Below, piece by piece: positions 1-6,760 of a DNA stretch of 6,989 bases. The position numbers and the translations under genes are program-made. The notes below the pieces were generated by a model that was not told the origin of the DNA, searched no databases, and saw only the letters and a list, made by a program, of their open reading frames with translations. This stretch comes from Caryophanales bacterium UBA3668 (GTDB lineage Bacteria; Bacillota_I; Bacilli_A; RFN20; CAG-826): contig DFJP01000096.1 of the NCBI GenBank assembly GCA_002373085.1, forward strand, positions 1-6,989, written 5' to 3'. The first letter of the stretch is position 1. Each line of letters opens with the position of its first letter.

Positions 1-842
1 CTTTCAAGGTCAGCACCACAGATATAAAGAAGAATAGTATAGCTTCCATCATCAACAACACTATCTGCAACTGTAATAGCACAGCTAGCTTTAATAGATG
101 ATTTTGCTTTTAAAGAAGCAGTTACGATAGCAGTTTGGCCTGCTGTAGCAGTTTTGCTAATAGTAACTTTTCCGTTAGCGTCAACTGAAGCAACACTTGT
201 ATTACTTGAAGCCCAACTGACTTCTTTATATTGAATCGCATAGCGAGGTAATAAACTAACAGTTAATGTTTTGCTTCCACCTGGAGCGATTGATAATTCA
301 TTTTTGCTTAATTCAATTGAAGTAGGTGTGGTTGGAGTAGAGCTCTCAGCAGTAACCTTAATTGAATGGATGTATAAAGTATTTGTTACGCAGTTAACTG
401 TGAATTTGATATTGCCATCAAATGATGTAGATCCAGTTTTGCTAATGGTCGCACTTCTAGGAGTTGCTCCTCCGCTTTTTGTAAGAGTTGCAGTACCAAA
501 AGAGTTATTACCAATAGTAACTGAAATATTTCCAGAGCCACTAGTTGTGGTTGTTGAGTATTTAAATTCAATAGAACTAACATTTGTGTAAGTAAAAGAA
601 GAAGTAGCACCTGCTCCGTTAGAAGTGTTATTTACTCCAACTGCATGTTTAAGGGAGTTATATGTAAATCCATCTAAATCAGAGACCCAGCCACTATTGC
701 TGGTTTCCCAAGAAGAGCTGGTAAAAGATTCTTCATTACCTGAAGGACCAATAATCGTGCCTCCTCCACTAATGTTAATATTAATACAACTTGATAAGGA
801 CAAGGTCGCGAGAAGGATTAATGCTTTACTTAAATGTTTCAT
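1..842 (-). CDS. Surface lipoprotein with Ig-like domain and start of a clostripain-like (C11) peptidase domain; 3' end outside window
   Basis: The frame stays open from an ATG at 842 to the window edge (280 codons plus 2 nt), so only the N-terminal part is seen. The start is fixed by AAAGGAG 8 nt upstream. Residues 1-18 form a lipoprotein signal peptide ending in the lipobox LSSC, with Cys19 as the expected lipidation site. A low-complexity linker follows, then a Ser/Thr/Gly-rich beta module (about 39-165) and a Big_2-like Ig domain (about 172-260, with WASSNTSVASVDANGKV near 210-226). The last visible residues, YTILLYICGADLE (268-280), match the first beta strand and the following Asp-Leu-Glu segment typical of clostripain-family cysteine peptidases; the catalytic His and Cys would lie beyond the edge. 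The signal peptide and Ig domain are clear from sequence. The peptidase call rests on a short stretch and is inferred. The gene has its own promoter and follows a secreted subtilase, so a proteolytic role fits. Alternatively it is a lipoprotein of unknown function. Confidence 0.8.
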   Translation of the reverse strand, partial: MKHLSKALILLATLSLSSCININISGGGTIIGPSGNEESFTSSSWETSNSGWVSDLDGFTYNSLKHAVGVNNTSNGAGATSSFTYTNVSSIEFKYSTTTTSGSGNISVTIGNNSFGTATLTKSGGATPRSATISKTGSTSFDGNIKFTVNCVTNTLYIHSIKVTAESSTPTTPTSIELSKNELSIAPGGSKTLTVSLLPRYAIQYKEVSWASSNTSVASVDANGKVTISKTATAGQTAIVTASLKAKSSIKASCAITVADSVVDDGSYTILLYICGADLE

Positions 843-850
843 TTAAATTA

Positions 851-857
851 CTCCTTT
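851..857 (-). promoter_or_regulatory. Ribosome binding site of the lipoprotein gene
   Basis: AAAGGAG on the minus strand, 8 nt upstream of the ATG at 842. It is a near-perfect Shine-Dalgarno match and decides this start. Confidence 0.9.
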
Positions 858-869
858 CGTCATTGAGAT

Positions 870-898
870 ATTATAGTATCCACTATTTGAAAAATAAT
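870..898 (-). promoter_or_regulatory. Candidate promoter of the lipoprotein gene
   Basis: A perfect TATAAT -10 box lies at 870-875 on the minus strand, between the upstream terminator and the ribosome binding site. At 17-nt spacing the -35 position (893-898) reads ATTATT, a poor match to TTGACA; a TTGCAA lies 22 nt upstream, which is too far. Transcription would begin near 863, giving a leader of about 20 nt. A weak -35 suggests modest expression or help from an activator. Confidence 0.6.
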
Positions 899-918
899 TG
901 CAACAACTTTTTGTTCAC

Positions 919-945
919 AAAAAAACCGCATTGTTTACAAGCGGT
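919..945 (-). terminator. Intrinsic terminator of the subtilase gene
   Basis: On the minus strand ACCGC-TTG pairs with CAA-GCGGT, with a TAAA loop and one bulged T, and is followed directly by a run of seven T (919-925). It lies about 20 nt after the protease stop codon and separates that gene from the lipoprotein gene. Confidence 0.85.
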
Positions 946-964
946 CCTTTATATTAGTTGTCGG

Positions 965-3376
965 TTAAATTCTCTTTTTGTTTTTGATGAAATAAGTAAG
1001 CACAACACCACTAGAGATAATTAATATTGCACCAATCAAATAAAACATTGATAAATTCTCTTCTATATCAAAAGTGTTCTTATTACTTGCTAAAAGATTA
1101 CTATTATTGATTGATTCTCCATTTGCTCTAGCCCAAGCATTTAATCTTGCCCACTCTGATGAATAAGCACTATTAGTGGATAAAATAACTCTTTGATGAT
1201 TGTTTAATAAGTTAAATGCTTCTTTAGCGGTTGCATAGTAATGATGTTCATTATCTTTACAATATCCAAGGTTTTGGGTGTAATCCATGTGCAGATATCT
1301 GGTGATAAACGTTTCTATTCCAACACAGTCTTCGCCTCTACCAATATCAACACTAGTTGATCCTGAATATAGAGTGACAAGTTCAATATTTGCTCTTTTC
1401 TTGTTTGCGGTTGTTTCAATCTTTACAGAAGAGACAGGATTAGCAAAGCTAACTTCATAATTTGAATATGAAGATGTAATCGTTTTAGACGTCCCGCCAA
1501 TTTTAAGAGATACACCGGTATCACTTCCATATGACTTAGCCTTAACCACTACTTTATTAATACTTGTAGAAGAGTATTTCACAGTAACATATCCAGTATT
1601 GCTACCAGAGCCTAATCGAATGCTGTTATTTTCAATTGTTGTGTATCCACCAGTTTCTACGGTTACTCCAGAACTTAATACTTGCTTATTTGTTGAATAA
1701 TTAACAGTACCAATAACTGATTCAGTGCTTTCTCCTTCCATTACTGTTCGATATGAGTTAACAACTATCTCATAAGTTACTGACTTACTAACACCATTTT
1801 CGGTATAGGTAACAGTAATAGTTTTTACGCCTCTAGTAGACATGTTAGGAGACGAAATACTTGTAGGAAGTACGTTATTTTGGCTTCCATCGTCATAATG
1901 AGCAATGCAATTTCCGGTAAATGAAAATGCCTTATTTACTTCATATAAAGTAGTCTGTCCATTTAAGGAAATTGAAGTTAATTTCTTTTGAACAACAGGA
2001 GCAGTTACTTCAATCATTAATTCAATAGAAACATTAGGATTTTCCACTGATGTAAGAGTTAAAATCTCTGATCCTTCTTTTAAAGCAGTGATCCTTCCGT
2101 TTTCAAAAGAAATGGTTCCATCATCCATATAAAGTTCATAGTCTACTTCAGTAGAATATGTTCCAGTTCCATTAACGGTCCACTCTAAATCAAAAGTATC
2201 TCCAACTTCTAGACTAATAGAATCACCACTAACATTATCAAGTGTAATATCAGTTACTCCATCGCTATAGCTTTCTAAACCAAGGAATCTATCAACATTA
2301 AGTCTTCCGTGTCCTGCCCAACTTGGATTGCCAGGAATAGAATCACAAGAACTATATAAAGCCTCTTCTACTTCACTAACAGTTGCGCTTGGATATTTTT
2401 GCCTATATAAGGCAATTGCGCCAGCCACTAAAGGAGAAGAGAAAGATGTGCCTTGAGTCTTCTTATAAGAATTAGAGGCACCCTTATCAGCGACATAAAC
2501 TGTTCCAGGCGCTACTAAATCAATTCCATAAGTATTAGAGTAATCTGCTTTAGAGGTTGTACTTGATTCCGCTAAAGAACCAACTGAAATAACATGGTTA
2601 TTACTAGCAGGATAAGATGGTTCACTAGTGTTATAGTTTCCAGCAGCAGCCACTAAAACAATGTCATTGTTATAACATCTATTTAAATAATAAGTTAATA
2701 TTGTTGAACAATTTGTAGATGCACCCATTGTGTAGCCATTATAAGTAACCTCATGTTCATAAGATTGGAAAGACATATTAATGACTTTTACACCTTTAGA
2801 GATGCAATCTTCTAACGCTAATTGGGTGGCACCAAATTCATATCCGTTTTTGGCATTAGTAACTTTATAAATATATAAATCAACATTAGGGGCAATACCT
2901 GCTCCACCAACACCGTTTATTAAGCTTGCTGCACAAGCCGCAACATTAGTGCCGTGTCCTAAAGAGTCATCTAATTTGCTTTGATGTCCTGAAGAATATT
3001 GGTAAATGGTCCAACGCGAATTGTCGTAATCATATCCATAATATTTAGAGTAGCCATTAATAACACTTACTCCATTATTAGTGAAGTCTTCATGGTTATA
3101 ATTAAGGCCGCTATCAATGATAGCAAGCTTAACTGATTCACCTCGATATGAAGTAGGAGCAAGCTTGAAATTCATACATGAAAAAGAATAACTATTTTGA
3201 GAATTATAGTTTGGCTCACTAGTGATATTTCTATCATAACTTGCTGCATAAGCGACTAGTCCAGGAGCGGCTATCTTGTTATCTTCTTTTAAATCAATTA
3301 AAAAAGGACTGATAGCAAGTGTCATCCCAAAAATAGATAATAATGTAAATGCCTTAATTCTTTTCATTTGCCTCAT
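965..3376 (-). CDS. Secreted, membrane-anchored subtilisin-family (S8) serine protease with Ig-like domains
   Basis: This is an 803-aa extracellular endopeptidase precursor. A hydrophobic signal segment spans residues 9-28, with a possible cleavage site at AYA-A (44/45). The subtilase domain runs from about 80 to 365 with the full triad: Asp88 (AIIDSG), His141 (GHGTNVAA) and Ser311 (GTSFSSP), plus oxyanion Asn247 (AAAGN). It is followed by an Ig-like domain (about 373-458), a second, Big_3-like Ig domain (about 465-541), a beta-sandwich module (about 552-672), and a short helical module with Cys684 and Cys706 (about 680-760). A transmembrane helix (about 776-796) ends in the cationic tail KNKKRI; there is no LPXTG motif. 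Only about 43 residues separate the signal peptide from Asp88, so no classical I9 propeptide is present. Initiation is uncertain: ATG at 3376 lacks a Shine-Dalgarno, while ATG at 3367 (Met4) has GAGG only 3 nt upstream. The gene is a single-gene unit flanked by terminators. Family assignment is firm; substrates are unknown. Confidence 0.95.
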   Translation of the reverse strand: MRQMKRIKAFTLLSIFGMTLAISPFLIDLKEDNKIAAPGLVAYAASYDRNITSEPNYNSQNSYSFSCMNFKLAPTSYRGESVKLAIIDSGLNYNHEDFTNNGVSVINGYSKYYGYDYDNSRWTIYQYSSGHQSKLDDSLGHGTNVAACAASLINGVGGAGIAPNVDLYIYKVTNAKNGYEFGATQLALEDCISKGVKVINMSFQSYEHEVTYNGYTMGASTNCSTILTYYLNRCYNNDIVLVAAAGNYNTSEPSYPASNNHVISVGSLAESSTTSKADYSNTYGIDLVAPGTVYVADKGASNSYKKTQGTSFSSPLVAGAIALYRQKYPSATVSEVEEALYSSCDSIPGNPSWAGHGRLNVDRFLGLESYSDGVTDITLDNVSGDSISLEVGDTFDLEWTVNGTGTYSTEVDYELYMDDGTISFENGRITALKEGSEILTLTSVENPNVSIELMIEVTAPVVQKKLTSISLNGQTTLYEVNKAFSFTGNCIAHYDDGSQNNVLPTSISSPNMSTRGVKTITVTYTENGVSKSVTYEIVVNSYRTVMEGESTESVIGTVNYSTNKQVLSSGVTVETGGYTTIENNSIRLGSGSNTGYVTVKYSSTSINKVVVKAKSYGSDTGVSLKIGGTSKTITSSYSNYEVSFANPVSSVKIETTANKKRANIELVTLYSGSTSVDIGRGEDCVGIETFITRYLHMDYTQNLGYCKDNEHHYYATAKEAFNLLNNHQRVILSTNSAYSSEWARLNAWARANGESINNSNLLASNKNTFDIEENLSMFYLIGAILIISSGVVLTYFIKNKKRI
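3371..3374 (-). promoter_or_regulatory. Weak ribosome binding site inside the first codons of the subtilase reading frame
   Basis: GAGG overlaps the first ATG (3376) and sits 3 nt before a second in-frame ATG at 3367. It is the only Shine-Dalgarno-like sequence nearby, and its spacing is short. It favours Met4 as the real start, or a near-leaderless start. Confidence 0.4.
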
Positions 3377-3378
3377 AT

Positions 3379-3419
3379 ATATTAGTAAAATATTTTTTAA
3401 GTATCAAGATTATATCTTG
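3379..3419 (-). promoter_or_regulatory. Candidate promoter region and palindromic operator of the subtilase gene
   Basis: Two overlapping promoter readings exist on the minus strand. The first is TTGATA (3402-3407), a 17-nt spacer, then TAATAT (3379-3384), which would start transcription near 3372, almost at the start codon. The second is a perfect TATAAT (3409-3414) with a weak -35 inside the preceding terminator, giving a leader of about 30 nt. A perfect inverted repeat CAAGAT-TAT-ATCTTG (3405-3419) covers the second -10 box and most of the first -35 box, where a repressor dimer would block either. No regulator is identified. Confidence 0.5.
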
Positions 3420-3423
3420 GGAC

Positions 3424-3456
3424 AAGAAAAAGCTGCACCTTTAGAGATGCAGCCTT
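3424..3456 (-). terminator. Intrinsic terminator of the opp operon
   Basis: On the minus strand GCTGCATC pairs with GGTGCAGC (8 bp including one T-G wobble) around the loop TCTAAA, followed by TTTTTCTT. It begins about 7 nt after the oppF stop codon and marks the operon end. Confidence 0.92.
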
Positions 3457-3459
3457 ATC

Positions 3460-4974
3460 TTATTTAAGTTTTTCTTTATATTTTGCTAATTCTTCAGAAT
3501 TTGCTAAGACCCAGTGACCTGGAGTAATCTCTGTAAGTTTTGGTGCTTCTTTAGAATAATCATGTTCTTTAGAAGGAATATAGAGATATCTAGTTCTGGT
3601 TTTCTCAGAAAGTGGATCTGGTTTTGGAATAGCAGATAATAAAGCGTGGGTATATGGGTGAAGTGGATGGGCAAATAATTCATCACTACTTGCGAGTTCA
3701 ACAATCTCACCATAATACATAACTGCAATTCTATCGCAGAAATACTTAACGACTGATAAGTCGTGAGCGATAAAGAGGATTGTTAATCCCATCTCTTCTT
3801 TTAAGTCATTAAGTAAGTTAATGATTTGGGCTCTAATAGAGACGTCAAGAGCGGAAATAGGTTCATCACAAATCAAGAATTGTGGATTCATGATTAACGC
3901 TCTAGCGATACCAATACGTTGACGTTGTCCACCAGAGAATTCGTGTGGGTAACGTGAAGCGTATTCTGGAAGAAGTCCAACCTTAACAAGAACTTCTTTA
4001 ACTTTTTGAGAATTCTTATAACGGTTATATTGTCCTTGAATGTGAAGACCTTCTTGAATGATGTCTTCAACAGTCATACGTGGATCTAGAGAATCAACTG
4101 GATCTTGGAAGATCATTTGCATCTTGCTCATGAGTTTATGATCAACATGTTTGTTATCATATTTAATTTGAGCAATCGCTTCGATTTGTTCTCTTTCGAC
4201 TTTGTCGATGTTATCTCTAATCGCATCTCTTTCAGAAGCGTATTTTGTTCGAATTTCTTCGATTTGTTTTTTTACTTCTTCACTTGGTTCGACTTTCTTA
4301 GAAGCTTTGAATTCCGCTTTTAATGTCTTGAGTTCTTCGTTTAATTTTTCAAGTTTAACTCTACGAACTTCAGCCTCAGAAGAATATTCGCGATTGATTT
4401 CTTCAATCTTGTCAGCCTTTTCGTTTTCATCATCAATATTGGATTCGTATTGTTTCATACGGTCCTTATATTCTGATTTAAGAGTGAGCATTTCTTGCTC
4501 AATCTTGCTGACTTCTGAATTGATTTCTTCAATCTTTGCAACTAAACCGGTGGTGTCCATTAATTTATTAACTTCATCTTTTTCTAATTTACGAAGTTCT
4601 TGAATCTTTTTACGACCACGGATTTTCGTCCATTTGATTTCTTTTTCGTTCCATCTGCTACCTGCAGAAGTTCTTCTACCTTCAAAATATACGGAACCAG
4701 AAGTAATGTTATAAAGTCTAATTAAGCTACGGCCAGTTGTGGTTTTACCACATCCTGATTCACCAACTAAGCCAAAACATTCTCCTTTTTTGATGTCGAA
4801 GGAAACATCGTGAACCGCTTTTGTTTTAAAAGCGCTTCTACCATGTCCGAATTTAAAGAATTGTTTTAAGTGACGGACTGAAAGTTCAATTCCATCATCC
4901 ACTAATTCTTGTCTAAAAGAAGGTTTTCTAGGTTTGAATCTCGCTTGAATGCGATACACTAATGATTTAATCAT
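3460..4974 (-). CDS. oppF: Oligopeptide ABC transporter ATP-binding protein OppF (AmiF-like) with a long coiled-coil insertion
   Basis: This is the second ATPase of the peptide importer; on the cytoplasmic side it pairs with OppD to drive uptake through OppB/OppC. Visible motifs are Walker A GESGCGKT (71-78), Q-loop Gln290 in MIFQDP, signature FSGGQ (346-350), Walker B FLICDE (366-371), D-loop SALD, and switch His404 (IAHDLS). The C-terminal peptide-transporter region has HPLHPYTHALLSAIP, then a HDY...EITPGH.VLANSEEL tail like streptococcal AmiF/OppF. At 504 aa it is well above the usual 300-330 aa. The excess is a charged helical insertion at about residues 102-280, between the Walker A half and the Q-loop. 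A positively charged N-terminal extension of about 30 residues is also present. The start is set by AAAGGAGG 8 nt upstream; the gene overlaps oppD by 8 nt, implying coupled translation. All catalytic residues are intact, so it should be active. Confidence 0.95.
   Translation of the reverse strand: MIKSLVYRIQARFKPRKPSFRQELVDDGIELSVRHLKQFFKFGHGRSAFKTKAVHDVSFDIKKGECFGLVGESGCGKTTTGRSLIRLYNITSGSVYFEGRRTSAGSRWNEKEIKWTKIRGRKKIQELRKLEKDEVNKLMDTTGLVAKIEEINSEVSKIEQEMLTLKSEYKDRMKQYESNIDDENEKADKIEEINREYSSEAEVRRVKLEKLNEELKTLKAEFKASKKVEPSEEVKKQIEEIRTKYASERDAIRDNIDKVEREQIEAIAQIKYDNKHVDHKLMSKMQMIFQDPVDSLDPRMTVEDIIQEGLHIQGQYNRYKNSQKVKEVLVKVGLLPEYASRYPHEFSGGQRQRIGIARALIMNPQFLICDEPISALDVSIRAQIINLLNDLKEEMGLTILFIAHDLSVVKYFCDRIAVMYYGEIVELASSDELFAHPLHPYTHALLSAIPKPDPLSEKTRTRYLYIPSKEHDYSKEAPKLTEITPGHWVLANSEELAKYKEKLK
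4135..4671 (-). other. Coiled-coil-like insertion in OppF (residues about 102-280)
   Basis: About 180 residues rich in Glu, Lys, Ile and Leu, with heptad-like spacing (for example KLEKLNEELKTLKAEFKASK), interrupt the ABC domain between the beta-subdomain after Walker A and the Q-loop segment KMQMIFQDP. In ordinary OppF this link is only about 25 residues. The boundaries are approximate. Confidence 0.75.
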
Positions 4975-6760
4975 TGACCTTGCCTCCTTTCGCTGCTTTT
5001 AAAGAATTTTCAATACGTGTCTTAACGATTTTTGGCATCTCCACTTTTGGTGCTCTTGGATCAAGTAACCAAGTAGCAGCGTAGTGAGTGTCACTAATCT
5101 TAAATAGAGGTGGCTCTTTCTTAAAGTCGATAGCCATCGCATATTTAGAACGTAATGCGAATGCATCTCCAACAGGAGGATAAATCATATTTGGTGGAGT
5201 ACCAGGAATAGCCTCGAGTTTTTCTTTGGAGTTGATATCTGGGATAGAAGATAATAAGGCCCAGGTATATGGATGTCTTGGGTCATAGAAGATATCATCT
5301 TCAGTACCATATTCAACAATCTTACCCGCATACATAACTGCGACTCTATCGGCCATGTTAGCAACAACACCTAAGTCGTGGGTAATAAAGATACAGGAGA
5401 TATTTCTCTCTCTTTTTAATCTATTGATTAATTCAAGAATTTGAGCTTGGATAGTAACGTCTAACGCAGTTGTTGGTTCATCACAAATAAGAATATCTGG
5501 ATCAGCGGTTAAGGCAATTGCAATAACAATTCTTTGTCTCATACCACCAGAGAATTCAAATGGATATTGATTATATCTCTTTTCTGGATTAGAAATACCA
5601 ACTTCTGACATAATCTTTAACGCTCTTGCTTTAGCTTCAGCTTTAGTGATTTTAATTGAAGAAACATATCTACTCTTTTCTTCTGCTAAGAGTTTCTTGC
5701 ATTCTTCAGGATTATCAGCGTGTTCGGCTTTAATCTTTTCACAATTTGCTAAATATTCTTTCTTTAATTCGTTAGCGTATTTCTTAACTTCCACTTTTGC
5801 TTCTTTGCTCTTAATAGTAAAAGCAGCTTTAGTTTCTTTAATAACTGGAAGATATTTTTCTTTTAACGCTTTTCTTGAATCGGTGTTAGAAGCATCAACT
5901 TCCGCAATAAGAGCAGTATATTTGTCTTTAATAGCGTTAATCTTATTAGGAATCTCTGCTCTAATAGCAGCGATTTCTTCATTAATTACTGCTTTATCTT
6001 TAGCGTTTTGTTCTTTTAAAGCAGCAAGATTTTCATCCATCTTGGCTTTAATTGCTTCTTTACGAGTGTTAATTTCATTAACACGGACTTCGTCCTTGTT
6101 TTCGCCCATAGCGAGAAGTTCTTCATCTAATGCTTTAATCTCTTCTTTAGCGGTTTCTTTAACATGTAAAACTTTACCGTTATATTCAAGAGATAAAGTA
6201 TAGAATTTACCGCTACGAGTCATATATGGCTCGTTTCTTGCGGATTCGATTTCTTTTTTCTTTTCACTCTTAAGGAATTTGATTCTTTCCTTACGATTGT
6301 TAAGCGCCATCTTATACTCTGTTTGAGCGTTCTTATAGGCGACGAGTTCAGTAGCAACTAAATCTTCATATTTCTTCTTTAATCTAGAAGAATTGATGAG
6401 CATTGCTTCTGTAATTTGTTTTCCAATTCTAACAATTGGGTTTAAGGAAGAAAGAGGATCTTGGAAAATCATTCCAATCTTATGTCCTCTAATGCGGTGG
6501 AATTCATCTTCACTAACTTTGGTGAGGTCTTCACCTTCATACATGATTGATCCACCCATAATACGACCATTCGCGGATAAAATGCCCATAATGGTCTTAC
6601 TAGTAACGGATTTACCACTACCAGATTCACCAACGATACATAAAGTTTCACCTTTATATAAGTCGAAGGAAACTCCTCTAACAGCTTGGACATAACCGTG
6701 GTCAGTGGAGAAGTTGACTCGAAGGTCTTTAACAGACAAAACAATTTCTTTATTTTCCAT
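4967..6760 (-). CDS. oppD: Oligopeptide ABC transporter ATP-binding protein OppD (AmiE-like) with a long coiled-coil insertion
   Basis: This is the first ATPase of the oligopeptide importer, acting at the inner face of the membrane with OppF. Motifs in order are Walker A GESGSGKS (44-51), Q-loop Gln100 (MIFQDPLSSLNP), signature FSGGM (403-407), Walker B ILICDE (423-428), D-loop TALD (431-434) and switch His461 (ITHDLG). The C-terminal peptide-transporter domain includes HPYTWALLSSIP, PGTPPNM and GDAFALRSKYAM. Here the four Cys positions that bind an iron-sulfur cluster in many OppD/DppD proteins read D532, S538, D545 and T563, as in the streptococcal AmiE type. At 597 aa it is some 240-260 aa longer than usual, because of an insertion at about 126-376 between Q-loop and signature. 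The start is supported by AAAGGAG 10 nt upstream and by the TAATG overlap with oppC; its 3' end overlaps oppF. All ATPase residues are present. Confidence 0.95.
   Translation of the reverse strand: MENKEIVLSVKDLRVNFSTDHGYVQAVRGVSFDLYKGETLCIVGESGSGKSVTSKTIMGILSANGRIMGGSIMYEGEDLTKVSEDEFHRIRGHKIGMIFQDPLSSLNPIVRIGKQITEAMLINSSRLKKKYEDLVATELVAYKNAQTEYKMALNNRKERIKFLKSEKKKEIESARNEPYMTRSGKFYTLSLEYNGKVLHVKETAKEEIKALDEELLAMGENKDEVRVNEINTRKEAIKAKMDENLAALKEQNAKDKAVINEEIAAIRAEIPNKINAIKDKYTALIAEVDASNTDSRKALKEKYLPVIKETKAAFTIKSKEAKVEVKKYANELKKEYLANCEKIKAEHADNPEECKKLLAEEKSRYVSSIKITKAEAKARALKIMSEVGISNPEKRYNQYPFEFSGGMRQRIVIAIALTADPDILICDEPTTALDVTIQAQILELINRLKRERNISCIFITHDLGVVANMADRVAVMYAGKIVEYGTEDDIFYDPRHPYTWALLSSIPDINSKEKLEAIPGTPPNMIYPPVGDAFALRSKYAMAIDFKKEPPLFKISDTHYAATWLLDPRAPKVEMPKIVKTRIENSLKAAKGGKVND
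4983..4990 (-). promoter_or_regulatory. Ribosome binding site of oppF
   Basis: AAAGGAGG on the minus strand, 8 nt before the oppF ATG and inside the last codons of oppD. It fixes the start and indicates independent re-initiation within the overlap. Confidence 0.9.
5633..6385 (-). other. Coiled-coil-like insertion in OppD (residues about 126-376)
   Basis: About 250 residues dominated by Lys, Glu and Ala interrupt the helical subdomain, between the Q-loop helix (ITEAMLINS) and the segment KARALKIMSEVGI that normally follows it closely before the signature. Long amphipathic helical stretches (for example KAKMDENLAALKEQNAKDK) dominate. Residues about 176-202 (NEPYMTRSGKFYTLSLEYNG and the next few residues) look like a beta-hairpin instead. 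Boundaries are approximate. Confidence 0.75.

Noticed and set aside
902..915. Short inverted repeat AACAA-N4-TTGTT upstream of the lipoprotein promoter
   Set aside because: Five AT-rich base pairs are expected by chance in such sequence.
271..1024. Several short plus-strand and minus-strand frames within or near the lipoprotein gene
   Set aside because: They overlap the long minus-strand lipoprotein frame, which has a strong ribosome binding site and a recognisable signal peptide; none of them has comparable support.
4202..4603. Open frame of 133 codons on the plus strand opposite the OppF insertion
   Set aside because: It has the same cause as the frame opposite OppD: reverse reading of coiled-coil codons, with no start signals.
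5071..5167. Loss of all four iron-sulfur cluster cysteines in the OppD C-terminal domain
   Set aside because: The replacement pattern (GDAFALRSKYAM and THYAATWL) is, from memory, normal for the Gram-positive AmiE/OppD type, so it is a lineage trait and not a defect.
5646..6203. Open frame of 185 codons on the plus strand opposite the OppD insertion, with a hydrophobic translation
   Set aside because: It has no ribosome binding site or promoter and lies fully antisense to a well-supported gene. Lys/Glu/Ala-rich coiled-coil codons read in reverse naturally give long Phe/Leu/Ser-rich frames.
965..6760. Possible Mycoplasma-type genetic code (TGA as Trp), suggested by the Mollicutes-like enlarged Opp ATPases
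   Set aside because: The three complete genes run full length with no in-frame TGA and use TGG for Trp, which fits the standard bacterial code.
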